A DNA stretch of 64,000 nucleotides from Christensenella sp. UBA7703. Its GTDB lineage: Bacteria; Bacillota; Clostridia; Christensenellales; CAG-138. The stretch is taken from the NCBI GenBank assembly GCA_002482505.1, contig DLGD01000030.1, positions 1,059 to 65,058 on the forward strand, written 5' to 3'. Positions 16,242 to 23,638 of the stretch are shown one piece after another. A model generated the notes under the pieces. That model saw only the letters and a list, made by a program, of their open reading frames with translations, was not told where the DNA came from and searched no databases. Each line of letters opens with the position of its first letter. Position 1 is the stretch's first letter. A program made the position numbers and the translations under genes.

Positions 16242-17306
16242 TTAATAGTCCTCGTCTTCGTCCTCATCGTCATCGGACTCGATGAACTCGATCAGGCGCT
16301 TGCGGGGCTTCTTCTCCTTCGGCTCTTTGGCAGCCTTGGGAGCCGGCTCTTCCCAGTCCTCGTCCTCTTCGTCTTCATCGTCGTCATCCTCTGCCGCAAG
16401 CAGGCGGGAGAACAGGCCCTTCTTTTTCGGCGGCGCTTCTTCCACACGAGAATCGCGGCGGCGGGGCGCTTCTTCTAGCTCTTCTGCAGGCACCGGGCGG
16501 CTCACAGGGCGCGCAAACTGGCGCGTTGCAGTGGGGTCTTCTTCCACGGCATAACGGTCTGCTGCCGGATGCTGGGCGCGCGCCTGACGCGGCGGTTCGC
16601 TATATGCGGGTTCCTGATAACGCGGCGGTTCCGCATAGGCAGGCTCCTGATAGCGCGGCTGTTCGACCGGCGCGGACTGCGAAGGCATGTATTGCGCGGC
16701 ATACTGCGGTTCCGCTGCGGGAACGCGTGCCTGCACAGGAGCGGCAACGGGTGCCGGTGCGGGCGCGGAACTATCGTCCACACCGAGCTCCTTGCGGTTG
16801 TTTTCGATCATCTGATGATATTCGGCAAGATAGCGCTGCAAATCCACAAGGATTTCGTCCGCATATTTGCGCGCGCCGTTATAGATTGCGGTTGCGTTCT
16901 CTTCCGCCTCGGCGGCGATTCCGCTTGCCCGCGTAAATGCTTCTTTATATACTTCGCTTTCGCCGACGCGGTGTTCAAACTCCGCCTGTGCGTCCGCGCG
17001 GATGCTGTCCGCATGCGCCTGCGCCTGGCTCAGGATGGTGTCCGACTCCTGATGCGCCTGCTCAACGATTTCGACCGCGTTCTCTTTCGCGTCCGCAATC
17101 GTGTTCTCCGCCTCGGAGAGGATGCCGGTCGCTCTGCGGATATCCTCCGGAATGACGACCTTGAGGTCTTCGAGGAGGTCCAGCAGGCGATCAACCTCGA
17201 CCACGCGCTTGTTTCCGCCGCCAAACTTGGAACGGGGGCTTTCCTCCAGCTCCTGTTTGATGCGGTTTATAATGCTGAAAATCTTCATGGTTTGTGCGCT
17301 GCTCAT
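16242..17306 (-). CDS. Coiled-coil protein with Pro/Tyr repeats and acidic tail, downstream of coaD
   Basis: 354 residues, no enzyme signature. Residues about 35-175 are strongly helical and Ala/Glu/Gln-rich (SEAENTIADAKENAVEIVEQ and similar), like DivIVA-type or ATP-synthase b-subunit-like coiled coils; clostridial homologues are often loosely called ATPase. Residues 180-290 are a Pro/Ala/Tyr-rich linker with an 11-residue tandem repeat (PPRYQEPAYAE type, 216-239). Then come a basic patch KKKGLFSRLL (294-303) and two acidic runs (307-320, 344-354). There is no membrane segment or signal peptide. The ATG at 17306 overlaps the coaD stop as ATGA; an ATG at 17288 is an alternative with a weaker ribosome site. 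A structural or envelope-associated role is a guess only. Confidence 0.85.
   Translation of the reverse strand: MSSAQTMKIFSIINRIKQELEESPRSKFGGGNKRVVEVDRLLDLLEDLKVVIPEDIRRATGILSEAENTIADAKENAVEIVEQAHQESDTILSQAQAHADSIRADAQAEFEHRVGESEVYKEAFTRASGIAAEAEENATAIYNGARKYADEILVDLQRYLAEYHQMIENNRKELGVDDSSAPAPAPVAAPVQARVPAAEPQYAAQYMPSQSAPVEQPRYQEPAYAEPPRYQEPAYSEPPRQARAQHPAADRYAVEEDPTATRQFARPVSRPVPAEELEEAPRRRDSRVEEAPPKKKGLFSRLLAAEDDDDEDEEDEDWEEPAPKAAKEPKEKKPRKRLIEFIESDDDEDEDEDY
16590..16661 (-). repeat. Tandem 11-residue coding repeat
   Basis: Codons 216-239 of the coiled-coil protein encode two near-identical copies of PRYQEPAY(A/S)E plus a start of a third. The repetition is visible at DNA level, which favours copy-number change. 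Confidence 0.75.
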
Positions 17307-17791
17307 GGTTTTTTTAACCTTTCTGCAATGATATTCTGAATACTGTTCGGTACAAGTCCATCGATGTTTCCGCCCATGGAACCGATTTCCCGTACGGCGC
17401 TGGAGCTTAAAAACGAATGCTCCGGGCGCGCCATGAAGTAAACGGTGTCCACATCCGGTGCAAGGTGGAGATTGAGTGCGTTGATTTGAAACTCATACTC
17501 AAAATCCATGGTCGCCCGTAATCCGCGAATGACGTAATCCGCGCCGATGGCACGCGCATAGTCGACCATCAGTCCATCGAAATGCGTCACGATGACGTTC
17601 TGTATGCCCTCGGCTTCCACCATGCGCTGGATCATCTCCACCCGCTCTTCAACAGAGAATACGGGATGCTTGGCTGCGTTGTTCAATACGCTGACATACA
17701 CGCGGTCAAACATAGCGATCGCTCGCTCCAGAACATCGTGGTGGCCGATGGTAAACGGGTCAAAACTGCCGGGGTACACACAGGTTCGCAT
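17303..17791 (-). CDS. coaD: Pantetheine-phosphate adenylyltransferase
   Basis: 162 residues, normal length. Fourth step of coenzyme A synthesis (4'-phosphopantetheine plus ATP to dephospho-CoA). The nucleotidyltransferase motif is TIGH at 14-17 within YPGSFDPFTIGHHDVLERA. The C-terminal YFMARPEHSFLSSSAVREI block is also typical. The rsmD-coaD order is widespread in bacteria. The stop codon overlaps the start of the coiled-coil gene. Confidence 0.96.
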   Translation of the reverse strand: MRTCVYPGSFDPFTIGHHDVLERAIAMFDRVYVSVLNNAAKHPVFSVEERVEMIQRMVEAEGIQNVIVTHFDGLMVDYARAIGADYVIRGLRATMDFEYEFQINALNLHLAPDVDTVYFMARPEHSFLSSSAVREIGSMGGNIDGLVPNSIQNIIAERLKKP

Positions 17792-17821
17792 GCTCGCCTG
17801 CCCTTTCCCAAGGCGTTCTCC

Positions 17822-18394
17822 TTATTCCGAAGTCGCCTCGTCGGTTGCTCGCTCAAAAATCGAAACGGCGCAGCTTCCGTAGTGTTTCGTCTGTTTTAGC
17901 TTCGCCAGTGGTGTCGCAATCTTCGGCGGCAGGTTGCCGGCGTGCTCAATGATCACGCGGGCGTTTGCCTTCAGCAATCCCAGTGAAAAAATCTGTTCTG
18001 CTGCCGCCTGCGCGGTGCCGTCCTGATAGGGCGCGTCGAGAAACACAAAATCAAATCGTTCGCCCGCTCTTGCAAGATCGCTGAGGCAGATCGCATAATC
18101 TTTGCAGGACACCTGAACCACGGAATCGAGCGAAAGCAGCTTCGCGTTTTTGCGTATCTGCTCTGCGCAGTCACGGTTGCGATCGTTGCAGATAACTTTA
18201 CTCGCCCCGCGGGATGCCGCCTCAAGCCCAAGGTTGCCAGAGCCGGAAAAGAGATCCAGCACGCTGCTTTCGGATATTTCAAATTGAATCGAACCGAACA
18301 GCGCTTCCTTCACGCGGTCCAGCGTCGGGCGTGTATCCATGCCCTTTGGCGCATCAAATCGGCGTCCGCGCGCCGCTCCCGCGATGATTCTCAA
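17822..18394 (-). CDS. rsmD: 16S rRNA (guanine(966)-N(2))-methyltransferase RsmD (TTG start)
   Basis: 190 residues. Methylates G966 of 16S rRNA. It opens with RIIAGAARGRRFDAP, contains TRPTLDRVKEALFGSI and the SAM-binding VLDLFSGSGNLGLEA. The catalytic motif is DAPY, where most members have DPPY or DPPF. The TTG at 18394 is chosen because AGGAGG lies five bases before it and family similarity begins there; the frame is open further upstream but not similar. The promoter at 18477-18505 probably drives rsmD-coaD-coiled coil. Confidence 0.92.
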   Translation of the reverse strand: MRIIAGAARGRRFDAPKGMDTRPTLDRVKEALFGSIQFEISESSVLDLFSGSGNLGLEAASRGASKVICNDRNRDCAEQIRKNAKLLSLDSVVQVSCKDYAICLSDLARAGERFDFVFLDAPYQDGTAQAAAEQIFSLGLLKANARVIIEHAGNLPPKIATPLAKLKQTKHYGSCAVSIFERATDEATSE

Positions 18395-18476
18395 TCGTTC
18401 CTCCTGAGCCCGGCTGCGGATGCGTTTGGGTAAATTACCTTCGTCCCCGCAGAAAAAGCCCACAATACGTTACTAT

Positions 18477-18505
18477 AGTATAACACCGCGGTACAGGCGG
18501 CACAA
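18477..18505 (-). promoter_or_regulatory. Promoter of rsmD-coaD
   Basis: TTGTGC at 18500-18505 and TATACT at 18477-18482, spacer 17. The predicted start is about 75 bases upstream of the rsmD TTG. Confidence 0.65.
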
Positions 18506-18524
18506 GAAAAAATCCATGTTTCCG

Positions 18525-18558
18525 GCACTTGTTGCGGGTCTCCCGCATCACCAAGTGC
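18525..18558 (-). terminator. Hairpin after the M23 peptidase gene
   Basis: GCACTTG pairs with CAAGTGC and an inner GCGGG/CCCGC stem lies within. A T-run (six T) occurs only about 12 bases later on the minus strand, so this is a weaker terminator candidate. Confidence 0.45.
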
Positions 18559-18594
18559 GGATGCAAAAAGCCGGGATTCCTGCCACTCTCCGTC

Positions 18595-19818
18595 TTACGG
18601 CAAAATCGGGCCGATGCCCGCCTGAACAAACAGATCATACGGGTTGACATATTTGCCTTCCGGCGTGACAAGCCCCAGATGCAGGTGGTATGCCGCGCTG
18701 TTTCCCGTGTTGCCGACGATGCCAATCTGCTGGCCTTGCTTGACCGTGTCGCCTTCCTTGACAAACGTGGTCAACTCAAACATATGGTAGTAATGATAGA
18801 CGTACCCATACGGGTCTTCGATCATCACATAATAGCCCGGAATCGGCAGGTATCCGATAAACTTTACCACGCCGTCCGTCATGGACAGAATCGGCGTTTT
18901 TGCTCGACGCTTGATGTCCGTGCCCATGTGCAGGCGTGTCCTGCGGGAGCGCGGGTCGTACCAGCCGTTTTTGATCAACCCGCCCTTGACGGGATGGATG
19001 ATGGTCGCCAAGTACTCGGGCGTGAACACATGCGATTCAATCGGGGTCATACTGCCGTCGTCTTGATAGACAGTGTTGAAATAATCCAGCGCGAGAACCC
19101 CTTCCACAAGTTCGTCATGCGTGCCCGTTGCGGCAAGGTCTTCGAACGAAGGCTTTGGCCATGTGAGCGTTACGCCGGAAAACGCGCTCCCTTCCCGCTC
19201 TATCGCGAGGGAAGCGGAGATTGCGTCCGTCATCCGTTCGCCAAAGATGTAGTAGAGCGCGGCGCACTCGCGCCAGGTCAGGCGCACCTGCGGCTGCCCT
19301 TCGGCGGAGAGCGGAATGTCTGCTGCGCGGAAATCGCGGCTGATGCTGCGAACGCACGCGGCGGAGGACTCCAAGATGGACTGATTCAGCGCATTGGCCA
19401 GCGCGGTGAACGCGGCGGCATTTTGCGCATAGCTATCGTATACGCCCGGCTCAAACGCGATAAGCGTTGCGTTCCACGCCGTCCAGTTCGGGCGAAGGCG
19501 CGTTTTCATCAGCCGGGCTGCCGCGTCAAACGAAACATTGACGATTTGGTTCTTCGTCATGTTCTTGTTCAGGCTTGTGCGGGAGATGAATCCCGCTTCC
19601 CAGCGGAGCATCTCCGCGGCATACGCGGCGGAATCACCGGAGAGCGTATTTGCACCCAAGCACGCCTCACTCAGAATAGCGGTGGCTTGCGAAGGCTCCG
19701 GCGTGGGTTCCGGCTCTGGCGTTGCGGCGGCAAGCGACACGCGAACAGAAGCTGTCGATGCCGCAAGCAGCACCGACAGCAAGATCAAAATTTCTCTTTT
19801 CTTCTTTTTTTTTGCCAT
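18595..19818 (-). CDS. Secreted M23-family metallopeptidase
   Basis: 407 residues. Peptidoglycan endopeptidase of the LytM type. N-terminal signal (KKKKKREILILLSVLLAAST, then an Ala-rich segment) followed by a short Pro/Glu/Thr linker, so exported. The C-terminal catalytic domain (about 285-405) has the zinc ligands HMGTD and HLHLG, with YGYVYHYYHM between them, so the active site looks intact. The middle region (about 60-270) is unrecognised. It follows the L,D-transpeptidase gene by 21 bases, pairing a cross-link cutter with a cross-link maker in one operon. Confidence 0.9.
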   Translation of the reverse strand: MAKKKKKREILILLSVLLAASTASVRVSLAAATPEPEPTPEPSQATAILSEACLGANTLSGDSAAYAAEMLRWEAGFISRTSLNKNMTKNQIVNVSFDAAARLMKTRLRPNWTAWNATLIAFEPGVYDSYAQNAAAFTALANALNQSILESSAACVRSISRDFRAADIPLSAEGQPQVRLTWRECAALYYIFGERMTDAISASLAIEREGSAFSGVTLTWPKPSFEDLAATGTHDELVEGVLALDYFNTVYQDDGSMTPIESHVFTPEYLATIIHPVKGGLIKNGWYDPRSRRTRLHMGTDIKRRAKTPILSMTDGVVKFIGYLPIPGYYVMIEDPYGYVYHYYHMFELTTFVKEGDTVKQGQQIGIVGNTGNSAAYHLHLGLVTPEGKYVNPYDLFVQAGIGPILP

Positions 19819-19839
19819 TCCTTATCGGAACACTTTCCC

Positions 19840-20910
19840 TTACCAACCAGGAACTGGTTCAGTCGGTGGATCAGCCGGAGGGTCTGCAGGAGGAACAATT
19901 ACTTCGCCTCCAGTTCCCGGCGTCGGTGTAGTTCCACCCGGGGCCGGCGTTTCCGTATCGCCATCGCCAAGATCCGGCAAGGGCAGCGGCGCGTTTTTAT
20001 ACGGCAGCGTGCGCACGAGGCCGTCAATGGTCCAGTTGTCCGTCCAGGGAGCTTCGCCTGCCTTGAGCTTTACATTCGGAATGGATTTCGGCAGGATGAG
20101 CTGCGCCCGAATCGTACCGGTGTCCACATCCAGCGGGTCGCCTTTGCGGATTTCACAAGTCGTTCCGTAACCGATGTTATACCAGATCCAACGCGAATCC
20201 GGCACAGTGAGACGGATACAGGCGTGGCTTGCCTTTGTTCCAAGATCGTCATACGATTCCTGAATGAACGAATTCAGGTTTTTCGCCTTGTCATACAGAA
20301 CCGAATGGAAATACGTCCGGCTGCGAATCAAGGTTAAGTACTGCGCGGCTTCCAGGTTGACAAATTGATAGAAGCGCCCCTTGGGAACCTGAATCTGGAA
20401 GATACCCATCGTGGTCTCATGGCCATACTCACTGTTGGGATTGCCCGTAGAGCAGATCATATAGCGCACAGGCTGCGTCAGGTCGGGCTTGCCAAACGTG
20501 GTGCCGTCGTCGAGGCGCTTATACACCATAACCACCTGCCACTGCAGGTCTACGATGATATAATACGTCTTCGGATCAGGGTATCCGTCCTTGAGCAGCT
20601 CGCTGGCAGATTTCCCCATGTCGTCCATGCTGCCAACCAGTTCTTCATAGGTCATGTTGACCGTTGGCGCATAATAGGAAAAGGGCAGTGGCGTCGGCGT
20701 CGGTTCCGGCGTTGCCGTGGGGGCGGGCATATCGCCAAAATCTTCTCCGTTGAGATCCACAACTTCCATGTTGACGACGACGGGTTCGGGCGTGACCTCC
20801 GGCGTTGGTTCCGCAGCCGGCGTAGCCGCGCTGCAGCCAAAAGCAAAAAGAGCGGCAATCACAAGACACGCCAGAAGTAGCGTCTTGGTGAGATGTCGTT
20901 CCAAGGGCAT
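19840..20910 (-). CDS. L,D-transpeptidase (YkuD) lipoprotein with SHAC active-site motif
   Basis: 356 residues. Predicted peptidoglycan 3-3 transpeptidase or attachment enzyme. The N-terminus has a hydrophobic segment ending FAFGC (Cys26), a fair lipobox, then a Pro/Thr/Glu linker. The YkuD domain spans about 115-280, with His202 in TYFHSVLYD and the catalytic Cys231 in SHACIRL (228-234). The usual form is SHGC, so the Gly before Cys is Ala. Cys, His and the following Arg remain, so activity is plausible. A Pro/Thr/Gly/Glu-rich tail (about 315-356) follows, perhaps wall-spanning. First gene of the unit with the M23 peptidase. Confidence 0.87.
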   Translation of the reverse strand: MPLERHLTKTLLLACLVIAALFAFGCSAATPAAEPTPEVTPEPVVVNMEVVDLNGEDFGDMPAPTATPEPTPTPLPFSYYAPTVNMTYEELVGSMDDMGKSASELLKDGYPDPKTYYIIVDLQWQVVMVYKRLDDGTTFGKPDLTQPVRYMICSTGNPNSEYGHETTMGIFQIQVPKGRFYQFVNLEAAQYLTLIRSRTYFHSVLYDKAKNLNSFIQESYDDLGTKASHACIRLTVPDSRWIWYNIGYGTTCEIRKGDPLDVDTGTIRAQLILPKSIPNVKLKAGEAPWTDNWTIDGLVRTLPYKNAPLPLPDLGDGDTETPAPGGTTPTPGTGGEVIVPPADPPADPPTEPVPGW

Positions 20911-21020
20911 AATCGTAACCTCTTTACCAATGAATTGATTGAAAACAACGTTTCACGATGCATTTGCCCGCGCAAACAGCGCAAGAAAATGACGGATAAC
21001 TGTTTTTCCGAATCTCGTGT

Positions 21021-21026
21021 ATTGTA
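21021..21026 (-). promoter_or_regulatory. Candidate extended -10 promoter of the L,D-transpeptidase
   Basis: TGG-TACAAT on the minus strand gives an extended -10 element, with no clear -35. The predicted start is about 105 bases upstream of the ATG. Confidence 0.4.
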
Positions 21027-21097
21027 CCACACCGCTGCCGGAGATTCTCTTGAAGACGAGAAAGTTCACAATTTTTCCCGATTGCGTTTGCTTCGTC

Positions 21098-21874
21098 CTA
21101 TTCGTCTTGTGTTGGTTTTGCTTCGTGCTGCATCGGTGTGCGCAGGCTTTCGAGCATGTGAAGCGCCTTCGCGCCAAACTCCAGCGAGTCTTCGGTATAC
21201 GCGCTCAGCGCGCGGAAGATCTCCCCGCGTACCTGCTCTGAGAGCTTAACGCGGTCCATCTCCGAATCCTCCAGCACCAGCATGCGGCGCATGCCCTCCA
21301 GCGCGGTTTTGCTCACGGGTACGCCGCGCTGCACACAGGCGTTGCAAACCGCACCCCCGCGTGAAGAAAATCGAACAATCGCGTCCGCGCGGATGTCCCG
21401 CCCGCACTGCGCACACGTTGTGATGGACGGGCGATAGCCTGTCGTATTCAGAAAACGAATCAAAAAACAACAGAACAAGTCCTGCGGATTGGATGCGCCA
21501 TATGCCAGAAACGAGAGCGAATGGTAGAGAAGCGAAAAAAGCGCCTCGTTCGGCTCGTTTTCCGGCGCCGCCTCGTGGCAAAGGCGCAGAATGACAGAGC
21601 CGATCGAAAAGCGCTCATAATCCTCGCGAATCGGATAAAACGTCTCCCGCACATCGCAGGCATTGACGGTTGCTTTGTCTTTTCCGGTATAGAGTTCAAA
21701 CTGACCGAACACAAACGGCTGGGATGCGTTGACAAGCGGGCTCTGCGGCTTTCGGCAGCCGCGCGCCTTTGCATCCAGCCTGCCGTGCTGAATCGTAAAG
21801 ATACTCAATATGCGGTCGCTCTCGCGATAGTTTGCATATCGCGTGACGATTCCTTCCGCGCAGATGACCGGCAT
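21098..21874 (-). CDS. recO: DNA repair protein RecO
   Basis: 258 residues. Recombination mediator that works with RecR and RecF to load RecA. N-terminal OB fold (GIVTRYANYRESDRILSIF) and a central zinc site (CAQC then CNAC, about residues 152-178). Family order era-recO is preserved, with recO 26 bases after era. Confidence 0.94.
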   Translation of the reverse strand: MPVICAEGIVTRYANYRESDRILSIFTIQHGRLDAKARGCRKPQSPLVNASQPFVFGQFELYTGKDKATVNACDVRETFYPIREDYERFSIGSVILRLCHEAAPENEPNEALFSLLYHSLSFLAYGASNPQDLFCCFLIRFLNTTGYRPSITTCAQCGRDIRADAIVRFSSRGGAVCNACVQRGVPVSKTALEGMRRMLVLEDSEMDRVKLSEQVRGEIFRALSAYTEDSLEFGAKALHMLESLRTPMQHEAKPTQDE

Positions 21875-21900
21875 AATTTGCTCCTAATCGATCTCCTCGC

Positions 21901-22791
21901 TCACTCGTACCCGAGCTCGTGCAGCATGCCCGGACGATTGCGCCAGTCTTCCTTGATCTTGATCCAGAGTTGCAGATTGACGGGACAGCCGAGCATCCAC
22001 TCGATATCCTTGCGGGATTCCTGCCCGATTCGCTTGAGCATAGAACCGCCTTTTCCGATGATGATGCCCTTGTGGGATTCCCGTTCGCAATAGATGGTTG
22101 CATACACATCCATCATGTCGCGGTCTTCCCTGCGTTCCATCTTATCCACGCCGACGCCAACCCCGTGCGGAACCTCTTCCCGCAGGAGAAGGAGTGCCTT
22201 TTCGCGGATCAGCTCGCCAACGATAATTCGCTCCGGCTGGTCGGTCACCATGTCGTCGGGAAAATACTGAGGCCCGGGCACCATGAAGGTGCTCAGCATC
22301 TGCTCGAGTTCCTCCAGCCCTTTTCCGCTGCCTGCGGAGCCGCGCAGAATCGCCTTGATGAAGCCCTGCTGCTCCAGTGTTTCCTGCGCTTCGTTCGCCT
22401 GGCCGAGGCTTGCGATATCGGTTTTGTTGATAAACGCGATCACGGGCGCTTTTGCGTGGCTGAGTTTTTCGAGAATCGCCGCGTCGCGCTCCCGCACGCC
22501 CTGCTCCGCATCTGCCACAAAGAGAATCGCTTCCACCTCGTTGATCGCGTCATAAGCAACTTTTTGCATATATTCGCCAAGCTTGTTCTTCGGATTCGTC
22601 ACGCCCGGCGTGTCGAGAAAAATCATCTGATAATCGGGTTTGGAGAGCACGCCTGTGATCTTATTGCGCGTGGTTTGCGCGCGGTCAGACACAATCGCAA
22701 TCTTTTGCCCGATAAGCTTGTTGAGCAGTGTCGATTTGCCGACGTTCGGGCAGCCGATGATGGAGACAAATCCGGAACGAAACGTGTTCAT
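21901..22791 (-). CDS. era: GTPase Era
   Basis: 296 residues. Ribosome-assembly GTPase binding the 3' end of 16S rRNA. G1 motif GCPNVGKS at 13-20, DTPG in G3, NKTD in G4, and a C-terminal KH domain with GIIIGKGGSMLKRIG. It overlaps cdd by four bases (ATGA). Confidence 0.97.
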   Translation of the reverse strand: MNTFRSGFVSIIGCPNVGKSTLLNKLIGQKIAIVSDRAQTTRNKITGVLSKPDYQMIFLDTPGVTNPKNKLGEYMQKVAYDAINEVEAILFVADAEQGVRERDAAILEKLSHAKAPVIAFINKTDIASLGQANEAQETLEQQGFIKAILRGSAGSGKGLEELEQMLSTFMVPGPQYFPDDMVTDQPERIIVGELIREKALLLLREEVPHGVGVGVDKMERREDRDMMDVYATIYCERESHKGIIIGKGGSMLKRIGQESRKDIEWMLGCPVNLQLWIKIKEDWRNRPGMLHELGYE

Positions 22792-23201
22792 AACAGATCC
22801 TCCGGGCCGAAGGAATGCGGCAACAGTTCGCCCAGCGTCGACTCGATATAGTTTCGCTTATTGTCCGCAAACACAACCGGCATATCGTCCCGGCAAAACT
22901 CTCGGAGCACCTGACGGCAAACGCCGCAGGGCGCGGCCGGGTTTTTGCCGGAGCAGACAATCGCAATGGCGGAAAAATTCCGCTCGCCTTCCGAAACCGC
23001 CTTAAACACCGCCGTGCGCTCCGCGCAGTTGGTCGGCGTATAGGATGCGTTCTCAATATTGCAGCCCAGATAGTATCTCCCGCTCTCGCCTTTCAGGCAT
23101 GCGCCAACGTTAAAATGTGAATACGGCGTATAAGCCCGCTCCATCGCCTCATACGCGAGGTCGAGCATGTGCTCGCGTTCTGTTTCGTCCAGTTTGCTCA
23201 T
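22788..23201 (-). CDS. cdd: Cytidine deaminase
   Basis: 137 residues, typical tetrameric small CDA. Zinc ligands Cys59 and catalytic Glu61 in NCAERTAVF, and PCGVC with Cys92 and Cys95. Salvages cytidine and deoxycytidine to uridine forms. It overlaps ybeY and era by four bases on either side. The dgkA gene often found between ybeY and cdd in Bacilli is absent. Confidence 0.95.
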   Translation of the reverse strand: MSKLDETEREHMLDLAYEAMERAYTPYSHFNVGACLKGESGRYYLGCNIENASYTPTNCAERTAVFKAVSEGERNFSAIAIVCSGKNPAAPCGVCRQVLREFCRDDMPVVFADNKRNYIESTLGELLPHSFGPEDLL

Positions 23202-23638
23202 CGCAAATACCCCAGTTCGTTCAAAATCTCGTCTTGTCTTGTCAACATCTTCTTTTCGTCTTCCGGCTCCATATGGTCGAAGCCAAGCAGATGCAGCGCG
23301 CCATGCACCGCAAGAAACGCGAGTTCCCGCTCCAGCGAATGTCCGAATTCCTGAGCCTGCTCTTCGGCGCGCTCAAAGCAGATTGCAATATCGCCGAGGT
23401 ACCCATCCGGCGGGCAGAGGATCGCGTCCCCTTCCCAAGCCGGAAAAGTCAGCACATCCGTCACGCGGTCGATATTGCGATAGCCCGCGTTGAGCCGCTG
23501 AATCTCCTCCGCGTCCGTCACCAGCACGCAGACTTCCCCGCTTGCACCTTCTTTTTCCAGCGCGGCTTCCACCACACGGCGGATGAGCGATTCCGCATTT
23601 TGCGGCAAGCACTCCAGCTCGGTTTGCACGTCGATCAT
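23198..23638 (-). CDS. ybeY: rRNA maturation endoribonuclease YbeY
   Basis: 146 residues. Zinc-dependent RNase for 16S rRNA 3'-end maturation and ribosome quality control. The diagnostic HGALHLLGFDH metal site is at 112-122. It overlaps pgpH and cdd by four bases, so translation is coupled along the cluster. Confidence 0.95.
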   Translation of the reverse strand: MIDVQTELECLPQNAESLIRRVVEAALEKEGASGEVCVLVTDAEEIQRLNAGYRNIDRVTDVLTFPAWEGDAILCPPDGYLGDIAICFERAEEQAQEFGHSLERELAFLAVHGALHLLGFDHMEPEDEKKMLTRQDEILNELGYLR

